From Phoronis australis (Eukaryota > Phoronida > Phoronidae), in contig NMRA01000907.1 in the NCBI GenBank assembly GCA_002633005.1, positions 20,255 through 84,254 on the forward strand: 64,000 nt of DNA. The letters run 5' to 3'. Below the pieces are notes generated by a model, which saw only the letters and a list, made by a program, of their open reading frames with translations, was not told the DNA's origin and did not search any database. A program made the translations under genes and the position numbers. Positions 36,352-47,158 of this stretch are shown piece by piece (position 1 is the first letter of the stretch; each line of letters opens with the position of its first letter).

Positions 36352-36660
36352 TTTAAAGCGGCTGGACATGTTTCGGTGTCGTTTATTTAAAGACCATCAT
36401 CATAAGAACAGAGAACATAGTGGCCACCTAACTAGGCCCAACGACAAGTAATGAAACAGACAGTCAATAACAGGGAGGGACAATAACTAGACCAACAATG
36501 ACATCCTGTGGTGTTCCAGTTGCCTATTGAGATTTGGGCTTGCACCAACTGCTGTGTAGAGCCTCAGGAATTTTAAGCTCCTTTGTTGTTTCCGTTTTGT
36601 CATTAAAACTACTCTTATCCTTCAGTAAACTTAGGAACCAGGTTCCTAGAATAAATTAAC
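36352..36660 (-). pseudogene. Penelope-like element 3' end remnant
   Basis: On the minus strand the sequence reads LLKDKSSFNDKTETTKELKI followed by PEALHSSWCKPKSQ and a stop. This matches the usual end of Penelope-like GIY-YIG proteins (LKI-x-EALHI...KP). It is followed downstream by a conserved non-coding tail containing GACACCGAAACATGTCCAGC (36377-36358). The GIY-YIG and RT domains are gone, so it is a 5'-truncated copy. Confidence 0.55.
36358..36410 (-). ncRNA. Hammerhead-ribozyme-like motif in a Penelope tail (candidate)
   Basis: Minus strand: a GATGATGG segment, then a possible stem-loop, then CCGAAACATGTCCAGC. CTGATGA, CGAAAC and a GTC cleavage site, with a very short palindromic stem III (ACATGT), are the parts of the minimal hammerhead ribozymes known from Penelope-like elements. 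The first conserved C reads differently here and stem II is weak, so this copy is probably decayed. Confidence 0.35.
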
Positions 36661-37072
36661 TTATTTACCAGTGTTTGAACAGTTAGCGATCGTTAATCAG
36701 CTTCTGCTTAAATTGTGATGCGTTCTCTTGTCAGTGTTGGCTTTTTGCGATTATGTCACCTGACCCTTAACCAGTTTCTTTTCCCCGGATTCGTTTGTCA
36801 AGTATTCTTCGCTGCTGGCAGCTAGGTTGCGCACATTCCACAACAAATATATAAAAATTGTTTCATTTCCTTACAAGTCTTTAGTATTTTTATACCAGCA
36901 AACCGAATTTTAGAACGAACCTTGGTGCTGCGAAACTGTCATCATCTCCCGAAAGACGTCTCAAAATTTCAGGAAATGGCGCGTGCGCTGTGTCAGCAGG
37001 GTGTTGTTTGTTTTTGAAACAGACCACACTTCTTTGTTACAAAATGCGGCGAATTATGCTAGAAAATGACGT

Positions 37073-37372
37073 TTATTTGATTGTTTTCCACTTAAACGGC
37101 TGCAACGAACAAAGTGAATGTCGGTTGACTACCAGATTTTGCATGCACCCCCGCCGGTCCGTTAGCTTTACACGTTGATGTACCCTAAGTTTTACGATGT
37201 GGCGAGATAAGTCAACTATATCCGGGGAGTAAAATTTTTGGGTGTATCTAACCAGCACTTCAAGTTTAGAGAGCTGAGTATTGGCATATAGCTGACTGAC
37301 TGGCTGGCTAGAGTCCACATTGCCCACGGCACAGTCAGACAAATGTAAATTGCTGATACGGACTGGTTGCAC
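37073..37372 (-). CDS. Unrecognised 99-codon open frame
   Basis: I do not recognise this protein. The frame looks unusually protein-like for this region: basic, no low-complexity runs, with SKLEVLVRYTQKFYSPDIVD and LSRHIVKLRVHQRVKLTDRR near its middle. There is no clear splice site at either end and a second minus frame (37216-37458) overlaps it. It could be a retroelement scrap or chance; it should not be counted as a gene without expression support. Confidence 0.15.
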   Translation of the reverse strand: MQPVRISNLHLSDCAVGNVDSSQPVSQLYANTQLSKLEVLVRYTQKFYSPDIVDLSRHIVKLRVHQRVKLTDRRGCMQNLVVNRHSLCSLQPFKWKTIK

Positions 37373-37829
37373 CGGCAGATTTTCGTCTGACGAAGACGAC
37401 GACTGGTTGTCACTTTGTGTTGCCTTGACTCAAAAAGGTAGCCCTGGTGACCAGACATTTCATACTAAACTTTCTTATTCCGACAATATGAAGAATGACA
37501 CTTGACTGCAGGCTTACATAGGGCAGTGGCTTTGCCCCCACCAAATACGTGACGAGAAGCAGCGCTCCAAGCGGGTATTTTTTTGAGCTTCGTTAGAGAA
37601 TATAACTTTACTTTTTAATGTTGAATTATTTGTGAAAATATTCAACAACTCATACTTTGTTATCTTGAATTGTTTGTGAAATTAATCAACAACTCATAGA
37701 AAACTATAAAAATTTATTCAGAATTAAACACAGTTCCCTTTTATGAGACAGCATTGGTTGAAAGAAGGCAATGTCGGGATTATTGTTAGACGGGGTGAAC
37801 TCGGGCTAACTGTGAAAAACAATAACTTT

Positions 37830-38450
37830 TGATTAAGGCTAACAACGCTTTACAAAGCCCAACAAACCTGTGGACATGGGGCTCACAGAGGAATCCTCGT
37901 GTGAATTGTGCAAGCACCAACAAATCTGGACTGTGCGCTGTCATCACGTTCACTGGCTCTTGCAGGGGGTGGAAAGAGCTGAAGAAGGACCGTAGGTTGA
38001 CAAGAAGCCGGGGTAAGATTCACTGATTCCATACACTGGGAAACAACAACATGGGTGAAGCGTCCTTTTGGATAAAGTAGGGGGTTGGAAGTTAACTGTG
38101 CACTTGCATAAGCGATCAAAATAGCCTGAGCAACCCTCGTCCAGAAATACATGTAGTAATGTGGTCAAGACTAACCAAAAAACGGTACTGCTGGAGTTGA
38201 CTGTGTCGTGGAAGGAGCGTGTAGAAGACGCTCATGAGAGGAAGAGAGAAAAATGTCAATAGCTAGTCGATAAGTGCCACACGAATGGCTGTTGAATATG
38301 GAAGCAGCGTTTTTAGGCCAATCTGTTTGACGGGCGTTTCTTATGCTTTACGTACGATAGACAAGGGGTACCAGGCTCAAAGAGCATCGCAGTGGTTGTG
38401 GAGAACGAAGAATGCTACATGGACAAAGGAGCGCTCTGGTGTCCCTGAAG
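37830..38450 (+). pseudogene. Degraded retroelement ORF, C-terminal part
   Basis: Across several frames the plus strand encodes TVLLELTVSWKERVEDAHER, then LVDKCHTNG, then ASQWLWRTKNATW. I recognise this order (LELTVPWEER...ERKxxKYxxL...RASxWLW) as the conserved C-terminal part of a multi-copy retroelement-type protein common in fish and marine invertebrate genomes. Multiple stops and frameshifts interrupt it. The RT domain is not visible in the window. Exact clade not determined. Confidence 0.45.
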
Positions 38451-40303
38451 GTAATGGAAAGGGCACATGTAGGCGGGAACCAAATGCCGGTATACAGTCC
38501 TGGGCCACGACTGATCACCTCGGTTGGCGCAACTCTGGAGGCTGTTGTGGACAGCGCCGAAACAGCCAAGGAAGGAAGACTTCCACCCGGTGACAGGACT
38601 GGTGTCGTTCCAACAGATGTTTCCAGGTAACTTACAAAAATACTCACTCACTTCAGAAGGGATCTCTGGAATCGAGGAGAACTGACAGCATGCTTAAAGT
38701 TAGTTACAATATATGGCTACAGGCCAGGTTTAATACGTTTCTGGTCATGCGTGAATATTTCAGCACCGAAACGGAATGTTCAAGATATTGACAAATTTGG
38801 TTATTGTAACCGAGTTCGAATCTGACTGTATGATGCCGTTTTTGGAAGCATATTCATGCTTTTAGGAAGAAAATTGACACGGGGTATTGTTTATTGCAGT
38901 TTTAAATTAATGCTATATATTATATTATCATTATATGATAAGTATTTTTGATAATTTATTTAACTAGCTGTGTTCCTGGCTCTCACTCACGCTGTGCAAA
39001 AAGACCCAGGACTTCTACATGGGGAAATATAGCCCGAATTGGGCTCTCAATGAAGCTTTTTGGAGTTACGGCCAATGTCGCACTTATCCAAATCGCTGTT
39101 GCTTCACTAGTTCTATTGGCGCGCCACTTACGAAATTTCACAAATGATCCAGTTGGAGTAGATTAGTTGACCTTGGAGAAATTGCAAATTACAGGATTCG
39201 ACAAAAATAAAAATCAATATACCTTTCTTCGGCAGTGTATCTGATTGAGTGGGACTGATTTCGTGGGTTCTCGGAGGACCTTTTTATCATGATGAGTGCT
39301 TACTGGTTCGTCGACAAAATGTTTCTGCTTTAAGTGGTAAGTCATTCATTAATCACTGAGCCGAATGGAGCTCAGTTCAGGCCGATATTCGTTCCTACTG
39401 GGTTTCGAAATAACTTGCCAGAAAAAGTCATACCGACTATGTTCTTCTGCTGGAAGAACCAAATGGAAACGTTTACTTCCATCCTATTTTCTGCGTGTTA
39501 GTACTTGATGTGTGTTTTAACATGAATTAGGCGGAGATTGGAACTAACTATGCTATGTTTGGACTTATATCACATTAAATATGGAGCAGCATTTCGAGAA
39601 TATTTTATACTTGGCTCATTCAGATTGTTATTTTTCCTACAAATGTGTTTTATTCACACCACGCTCAGCGTGTCTTCAAAGCTTTCGTTGACGTCATTTT
39701 TCGGCGCATGATGTTCGCGGGTTGGGACGGATATACGATTTCATGAGATCGAAGGCCTATTCATCGCCCACTAACCCCATTTTGGGAGTGTGAAAAATGA
39801 TCTGCCACAGCTTATCATGCATTTGAACTGAGCTCAGTTATTGAGCAGGGACGGATCCAGGGTTTTGACTTAGGGCACAGTATTAGCCAGGATTTTACCT
39901 GTCAGACATTCGCACTCCCGAACTGCCAAATGGAAACTCTAGAGAGAATATTAGGATGGGTCATGGCCTCCTTGCACTATCCCCCTATATCCGCCACTGT
40001 TGGGGCCAGTCGACTTCCTCCGAGTACTCACCATCTGTTCTCTCATGATCAACAACGCAGATCTGCATGTAGGCTACGTGGCGGTCACATTTTCATTACC
40101 AGTGTCTCCCAGGTATTCCGATAACAACATTTTCAGCCGGGGTCCGTTTCATCCAAGCTGATCAGACCTGTGTTACGATTCTAATGAGGTCGAAACTTTG
40201 ATTCCAATTTTTCATTCGGCTCATACATCTAAACGCAGCTGAAGAAGGCGGTTTTTATGCCTGAAGGTGAACAAAGCAGTGTCGTGTTTGCAGTAAGTGC
40301 CCG
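38451..40303. other. Non-coding DNA, nothing recognised
   Basis: Overlapping frames near 38.3-38.65 kb are shadows of the retroelement remnant. No exon or RNA gene was recognised in the rest. Confidence 0.4.
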
Positions 40304-40331
40304 GTCCGGTCGTAACTTTTTACGACCGGAC
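40304..40331. other. Perfect 12-bp-stem hairpin
   Basis: GTCCGGTCGTAA (40304-40315), a CTTT loop, then TTACGACCGGAC (40320-40331) form a perfect 12-bp stem with a tetraloop. It lies about 350 bases beyond the stop codon of the minus-strand GPCR, so it could be in its 3' UTR region or be a small element end. Confidence 0.7.
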
Positions 40332-40389
40332 TTTCCTTTGATAAAGGAACCCCTTCCTTTATGAAATTCAATATATAACAAACACTAGT

Positions 40390-40395
40390 TTTATT
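40390..40395 (-). promoter_or_regulatory. Possible polyadenylation signal AATAAA of the GPCR at 40678-41631
   Basis: TTTATT on the plus strand reads AATAAA on the minus strand, about 285 bases after the GPCR stop codon. It is the first canonical signal I saw downstream. Confidence 0.4.
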
Positions 40396-40677
40396 CACAT
40401 TTTTTAGCTCAGCAAACAGGTTTTCTACAAGCAAATTGTTGTGTCACTTGTGTTTTTCCGTGTGAAACAAACTTTTGGTAATTCTGGCTCGAAACCTCAA
40501 AATTCTATGGTGATTCATTTTTGTCACGTGAACTTACCTGATTATGCCAGTGGGTATTGTTAATGGACCACTAGATAACTAAAGGCGAAGTCGTTAATTT
40601 GAAATAGACCAAGTTCGATTTCAACACCAATATTTTAAGCTAACTAATGACTAGCCTGCCTAAATCAAGCTCCTGCC

Positions 40678-41631
40678 TCAGGCTAACAAATTTTCACTGT
40701 TCAGTACAGTCGAATGAACTTTGTTCTTTTTGCAAAAGCAAAACACGTATCTACACGATTCTCTACAATGCCTGGATCGTAGACCGTACAAACAACCGTT
40801 TAGAAAAGCACTGGAATAGGCGCACCACATTACGACACGATGTGCAGATTGAGGCCATTCGCCGTTAGGATCCGCCACCGTCCGAGCAGTCATGGGGGCG
40901 AAGCAGACGACAAACAAGATTAACGCCATCGCTTGAGTACCAAATTCCTTTGACGCCTTGTGAAAACGATGGGGATCGCCGTCATCGCGCGACAACCGAG
41001 TTTTTACAATAATCAGTAGACTGCACGTAATTAATATAATACAAACAGATGTAAATCCCACAACCACTAAAATCAACGTTAAACTATCGATTTGTCTCCC
41101 GTTTTTACTTCCATAATTATCGCAAATCCCTGAAATTGGTAGCTTGTCTCGCCTGTAACCGCCAAAAGTTGTGAGCGCCACCAGTAACGAGCAGACAAAC
41201 GAGCACAGCAATAACACGGTCGTGTTTCTCCATGAAAACAGCTGGTCATAAAACACCTCATTCCATACTCTTACGCAGCGATTCACTGCCACTGCCGATG
41301 TCGTTAGAAAGGATAGCCCAACGCAGATGCGTAATATTATTTCACCTATAAAACACGGCGACGATTCGCCTAATAGTGCATAATTCGACAAAATGTTGCC
41401 CAGAAAGATTGGTAAAACTGTTGTTAACAGCAGAAGGTCCGACAGTGCTCGAACAAGTAGCAGAACTTTACCCGCCTTGCGACGTAACTCCTCGCGCAGA
41501 ATAATAACACCTACAACAACCACATTGGGAAGAAAGCCGACCGGAATGAGCATTGATAGAAAAACCTTTTCCGTAGCATTCAGAGCTGACGTCACGTTTT
41601 CGTAGCCATTGGAACTTCCACGGAGCACCAT
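40678..41631 (-). CDS. Class A (rhodopsin-like) GPCR, paralogue of the 30.5 kb gene
   Basis: A single coding exon gives 317 residues with seven hydrophobic segments. Marks are Asn36 in TM1, RALSDLL in TM2 (Asp65), Cys93 and Cys170 for the conserved disulfide, NRC (117-119) instead of DRY, CFAP in TM6 and NGCLYGLRS instead of NPxxY. N-glycosylation sites lie at Asn12 and Asn18. It shares with the plus-strand GPCR the segments LSNYA, the D-P-x-G-x-W-P-x-x-A-H motif in extracellular loop 3 and VMW in TM7, so the two are duplicates. The frame extends six codons upstream, but only from a GTG. The first ATG is at 41631 and a TTTTCCAG acceptor (AG 41658-41657) just upstream suggests a spliced 5' UTR. 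Signalling at the membrane is known for the family; its ligand is unknown. Confidence 0.85.
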   Translation of the reverse strand: MVLRGSSNGYENVTSALNATEKVFLSMLIPVGFLPNVVVVGVIILREELRRKAGKVLLLVRALSDLLLLTTVLPIFLGNILSNYALLGESSPCFIGEIILRICVGLSFLTTSAVAVNRCVRVWNEVFYDQLFSWRNTTVLLLCSFVCSLLVALTTFGGYRRDKLPISGICDNYGSKNGRQIDSLTLILVVVGFTSVCIILITCSLLIIVKTRLSRDDGDPHRFHKASKEFGTQAMALILFVVCFAPMTARTVADPNGEWPQSAHRVVMWCAYSSAFLNGCLYGLRSRHCRESCRYVFCFCKKNKVHSTVLNSENLLA

Positions 41632-41659
41632 TGTTCTTTTTTGAGTCACGGTAATCCTG

Positions 41660-43572
41660 GAAAATTATGTAGTATGGCAATGAGGTACTCAAATGCGTGG
41701 AATGTTATTAACTCTACGTTATTGTTCTTAAGACTCTTAATAACATTTGGTTGCTGAACTCAGCAAAAAATTTCCTAAAAATGGTTCCAATCCCCTTGTG
41801 AATGGTAGACCAATGTGACTCGTTTTGAACAGAAGTAACTGTATTTTTGAGAGCAATGTGAAATAATTTTGACATTGTTTTTCGACCATTTGCTTTTCCA
41901 AGAAATTTTGTTAAAACACCCAACTAACCTGTTTTATTCACCTTTTCGCTCGTTACGTGTTCATTTCTCCCCGTTCTCTAGTTACAGCTGTGCTGACGAA
42001 TACTATTCGTGTACTTCAATGATGTCATCGCGCCCAGGTTTGATGTTGGTGGCGGATTCCAAGAAGTAGGAATTCAAACCGGACTTGCTCAACGTAACAG
42101 AAAGAAAACTCGTTGCAGACCGTTGTCCTCGGTTCAGCTGTGCTCTGCATCTACATGTGTTAATGATGCTTTCTCACGGCAGTTTTTGCCACGTATAGTA
42201 TTCATAGTGTAGTATCGGTATCTATATATATTGACATTCTTCCATCTGAAATCCATATTCATTGATCTGCGAAGTGCGATTAATTGATTATAGATCCGGA
42301 TTACCAGTGCCTAGTCGAGATGACAAATATTTGTACTTTAACTATAGGTATTGATGATCTCCGCTTAGACAACGTAGGCTTAACATGTTGGTTCACAGAA
42401 ATATTTGTTCGGTCACACTTCTAAACGCTTGCGTACGCGTCTGTTTGTGTTCAGACATTAGTTGACCAGTGTCCCTTGTGTGGCTCAATACCACATGTTT
42501 ACGAAAAAGCATTTATCGAGCTTATGAAAATAAGGCCTGGCCGTTCTATTTATTTGTACATCGGTTGAGTGCATCATGGCGATTTTGCAATGAATTCAAT
42601 CAATACAGTCGTTTCGTTTTAAAACAAATTCCTACACGCAAACATTGTTACTCCATTGAATGACACCCGCTATTACCTGTTCATTGGTCTACGTCTTCCA
42701 TTCCTTCTAGTTTCTCCAAAAATTAGTCATAAACTAATACCGATGACGGTCTGAGCTGCCGTTACTTTTATGAATAACTATAGCTACTGCTTTAAATTAC
42801 TGGGAGTAGACATCTCACCGAACACATGGTGTATCTTTCAACACGCCACAGATTTTTCAAAAGAAACTAAATTTAGCAAAATTCAAGTTTATATTTTATG
42901 GTTGCACAATAATAAAATGACCGCCAAGATGAATTACTTGGAAGTGGCTCAATTCTTTTATAAGCACAGGCAATTATACGAAGAGCTGAAATGTTCCTCA
43001 CTAGCTAAACAACAGCAGGATGCAAAAACACAATAGCATGTCATTCTGTCACACTAGCCAATTACAGAAGAGAATCTTTGCCAATAACGCAAGCTGCTTC
43101 ACATGAACTCCGTCCACCGTTAAATACCATATACAAATTCACAGGCACTTAAAATTAATATGTTCCTCGGTCACCACTGGCACGATCCACTGTAATAAAA
43201 CTTTGTTGCGGTGCGTCATTGAGAATATTCGTCGGCCTGTGTACAAATTGCACTACACGGAAACACTGCTCATTTTGATCACGCATGCATGCACGCATAC
43301 ACACATTAGGGCAAATAAGCACAGGCATATATACATGTGTTTAGTAATATGTAAATCTTATACAAAATGTTGTTATCACTTACACATTAACAGTTTGCTT
43401 ATATTGTATTCCGTGGAGTATATTGGATGTATAGCACTGACGTTATTTTCCTAAGGTGTCAGGTTTATGGTATTGATTCCATCAGTCTTCCAACGTTATG
43501 CATGGGAAATAAAAACTACATGTAGGCCTACAGTCTTTTATATTCTATTGCTCACTTGCATTGGATCGCATT
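41660..43572. other. Non-coding DNA, nothing recognised
   Basis: Frames at 41714-42212 and 42770-43036 have no domain or splice context. No RNA gene was seen. Confidence 0.4.
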
Positions 43573-43655
43573 GTTACTGAAAAAGGTGGGGATACTCCGT
43601 TTGTAGAAATGGTTGGATAGACGGTATCAAAAATTTGTTTAACTTAATTGACTTG
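43573..43655. repeat. 83-bp direct repeat, copy 1
   Basis: It begins TTACTGAAAAAGGTGGGGAT and is nearly identical to 43808-43890 (about two base differences). The copies lie 235 bases apart. Confidence 0.9.
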
Positions 43656-43807
43656 TTGTATTGCATTGGTGGGGGCCCTCAATGAAACGGTTTTTCCCAT
43701 TGACTGAGACTCCACAGCTAAACTAAGCTAATATATGCCTAGGAAGAGTTTTAAATTTAATATGTTGCGTCTTTAGACCAAATTAGTGACCACGTGTAAT
43801 GATAGGT

Positions 43808-43890
43808 TACTGAAAAAGGTGGGGATACTCTGTTTGTAGAAATGGTTGGATAGACGGTATCAAAAATTTGTTTAACATAATTGACTTGTA
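43808..43890. repeat. 83-bp direct repeat, copy 2
   Basis: Second copy of 43573-43655. The high identity implies a recent local duplication or gene conversion. Confidence 0.9.
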
Positions 43891-45837
43891 ATCCTGTTTT
43901 CAAAATTTGGCTAATTGTATCATAGTAGAAGCTAGAAACAAACTATTTGAATACTCGAAACATATTTAGTCCGAGTCTTTTGTAACAGAATCGAAGTTAA
44001 GAATGTATATTTTATTTAAGCTGAGTTTTCAAGTGAACCGTGTGTGAAGCTTAATTTATCTCGTTCTGAGTGATCTGTTTTGGCTCCGTTCAGAAGAGGA
44101 AATCTTCCGAATGCACTTAGAAAAACTGGTCGTTAGTAAACACTCCTGTAAGTGAAAGACTGCTTGTGCTGGCTATTCCGATTCTGTGGAGGATGGGTTA
44201 CATTTTGTGTTCAGTGGTTGTTCTCTTTATAACTCACGGAGGTCTATTCAATTGTGTTTTCCTTCATGTCCCGAATTTTGCATTTTTCAGAAGATTAGAT
44301 ACGTTAAAACTGCTGTTTCAATACCTTGCCAAATATTTCAAGTCTGCTTTTGAACTTAGAAACCGTCGCATTTATGGTAGGCCTACATGTACAGTGAGTT
44401 GTGTGGCTATAGTGAATAATAAGCCCAACTGGGCTGGGTACTTGTTATTCTGACGAATGTTACACCTATAATTGTCTGAATTCATTGTGCTCACTATATT
44501 AAATTAATACATGCATACACACACACGCACACGCGTATACATACATCCGTACTTGCATGATTTCATACATACATACATTCGGCATTCAATCATTCATAGT
44601 CATAAAATTACATACACATACAGTACACCTTTCCAACTGTTTTATTATCTTTTTAAAATTGCACATGTAACGTAAGTTTATAAACGGGTCTCCGTCGGAT
44701 CTACGTTTTCAGTAAGTAGTGGGGGTTAGGGTTCGCGGGAATCCGAGTCGCCTAGTCATCATGTTCATTATCGCCACCTTTATCATCATGGTTATCCCCA
44801 TCCCCGTTCAGGTCTTTTCAGTTAATTTCGTCAAGTGCCGCTCATCCGAGTACTTGTGCAGGGAACAAATTGACACCAGTATTATAATGGTTCTATTATT
44901 GTTCTAAATCGCAAGATGACTTCTTATACAGTAGCCTTGAAAACAGAAGGGATATGTCCATATCCTGGGCTTGGTTTCACACATGATTCTCATGTGCCGA
45001 ATTCCTGATATAGGCACAGGTTCGAATATAGACGTGTGGGCCTAAATACGCGCATACATGGTCATAATATTTACACGTACGTACATGTACATGTTTGCAC
45101 CAAACTCAAGCTGTGTTGTGGCTGTGAATGAAACCCTAATACACATAAATGAATTCTGTACTTCAAGAGCGCACTGTTAACATGGTCTCTCAGTAGACAG
45201 TGGGAGGATGACCAACAGAATGAAACAGGTTTTATAATTACAGCTTGCAAAATAAGCAAATTATATTCATTTATTGCGAATGTGTTGTTTTAATAGTTCA
45301 GCCTTGCAATATTTAACGACACCCTACTCTATATTCATAAGATTGCGTGAACAGCAAGAAATGAAAAGTTACGCTAGATGGCGTGCACAACTCAGTATTA
45401 CAATTGTTCGGGAGGTTGCCTGGTCAAAATAGTCGATGATTTTCCATTATTGGACCGTGAAATACAACGGAACAGTTACATATATAATTACACGATATTT
45501 ACAATGAAAATAGATTGAAGAAAATGAAAGAAACACGTAGTGTCAAAGCACAGTGGGGCAAATCGGTAACTATATAATCACGTGAAGTGTAGACAATTAT
45601 TACATATGTACATACGTCGTACAATTCCAAGTGGTGGCACTGCTGTGTACAAATATTAGAACTAGAGCGGAACTCGGCCACCATAGTGAGACGTCAGCTG
45701 TCTTTTGATGGACATCCCGAAATTATGGACAGTATATTGTATATTGTTTACACAAATACTTACTGCAATATAAAATCAACTCACCACACTTAAATAAAAT
45801 CTGTTCAATAGCACACAATAATCCTACACTATGCTGA
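43891..45837. other. Non-coding DNA with a CA/CATA microsatellite
   Basis: An impure CACACA/CATACATA run lies at about 44508-44580. The frame 44166-44453 and the acidic minus-strand stretch near 44760-44815 show no domain or gene context. Confidence 0.4.
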
Positions 45838-46740
45838 ACTCGGCACTCGGATACTTTGTGAGGGTGAATTTAACTACATTGGCCAACATTGATTCGCCGT
45901 TGTCGAGCCAATACAGGAACACGAAACCACGCTGATCCGATGATATTCCAAACATAAATGTCTGATTTATGTTAACGTGCTTAACGAATTCGTTCGTCTC
46001 ACATCCGGAGTGTCATTCTAAAGTACAGGCACGAACTTAGGCCGATTAAACTCCCTAAAAACCGAATGGAAAGGATTCATTTTGCAACCGAACTAATAGA
46101 AGATTTTCATAATTTGCCGAATTTCGTCGTCTTAAAATTATACAGACCAAAAGTTTTTGCATGGATTAGTAGAGAACACCTGCAAAACGAATCTGTCCTG
46201 CGAAAGGGTTACTTATTCACTAAAGCTCATACATAATTCATCTCATTCTTTCTCGGCAACGCAACGTTCTCATTAGACTTCCTACATGTAGGAGCGATTA
46301 TAGCGGAGTTTCCCAGACACACATCCCCAAAGACATATAGCTAAAGACAGGCACCCTGTTGTTGAAAGCATAACCTTGTGATTTGATGCTCAACGTGTAG
46401 TCAACATTTAGGTAAAGTTTACAACAAAAAATCACTATGACTACGCTTGTACCAAGAATGGGATGCGGTCCGTAAGGAAATGTACAAAGTGGTAGTGACA
46501 TTCGAAGTGATCAACGTGGGGAGTTTGTGGACGTTGGTCCTGTTCCTTTGTTTTATGCGGCCTGGAGAACGTTTCATGTTTCTTAGAGGAAGAGCGAAAA
46601 CGAGTTGGTAACTCGTGCGACCAGTTTCCCAAAAGGTTACGTCATTAAATCGCAACAGTTCAGTGAAACAGGGTCCATAGGCCAATTTGTAATTCTTGCC
46701 AGTGCATTGCCTTATACGGACCGTATCCCATGTTGACATA
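45838..46740. other. Region of unresolved coding-like frames on both strands
   Basis: The plus-strand frame 45985-46236 (84 codons, no ATG at its start, inner ATG 46066) reads hydrophilic and protein-like, for example LRPIKLPKNRMERIHFATEL and PNFVVLKLYRPKVFAWISRE. The minus-strand frame from about 46000 to a stop near 45835 contains NINQTFMFGISSDQRGFVF and LYWLDNGESMLANVVKFTL, also protein-like. Further minus frames lie at 46298-46739. I recognise none of them. They lie within 1 kb of the protease stop codon. They may be exons of an unannotated gene or coding remnants. Confidence 0.3.
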
Positions 46741-46840
46741 TCACTTTCTGTACTAGCATGACCATACTATTTTGTTATTTTTTTGTAAATTTTGGCCCCT
46801 TCAAGTTGATCATCAAACCATAAAGTCGTACCATCATAGA

Positions 46841-47158
46841 TCACAGTACACGATCTGGCCTTCCATGGAAAATGTCCGCACACAAGTCAGGATAATCGTT
46901 TAGAAAGAAGTCATAAATGAACTCCATTCTCACTCCCTGTTCAATCTCTTTAAGATGAAATTCCCCAGGCGCCACCCTTATGTCATGTCCGCACGTGTGC
47001 ATGACAGCCACGCACGCCTCCTGTTGGTGGTTAGCTACAAAGCCTGGGCTTCCTGAGCTGCCACTGCCGAATTTTGAACTGGATTGGTAAAGCGCTCGCC
47101 GTCTGTCTGTTATGTTTTTGAACATGTCTTGTTTATATTTCCTGTGTAGCCCAAGGAG
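46841..47158 (-). CDS. Protease exon 4 (catalytic Ser, stop)
   Basis: Acceptor GTTATACTTACAG, phase 0, 318 nt ending in TGA at 46843-46841. It encodes KFGSGSSGSPGFV with Ser309, then a histidine/cysteine-containing HTCGHDIRVAPGEF and a C-terminal tail ending RPDRVL. No canonical AATAAA was found close downstream. Confidence 0.8.
   Translation of the reverse strand, partial: LLGLHRKYKQDMFKNITDRRRALYQSSSKFGSGSSGSPGFVANHQQEACVAVMHTCGHDIRVAPGEFHLKEIEQGVRMEFIYDFFLNDYPDLCADIFHGRPDRVL

Noticed and set aside
44760-44815. EF-hand-like DLNGDGD segment on the minus strand
   Set aside because: Only about 20 codons between stops, with no EF-hand helices or exon boundaries; chance acidic stretch.
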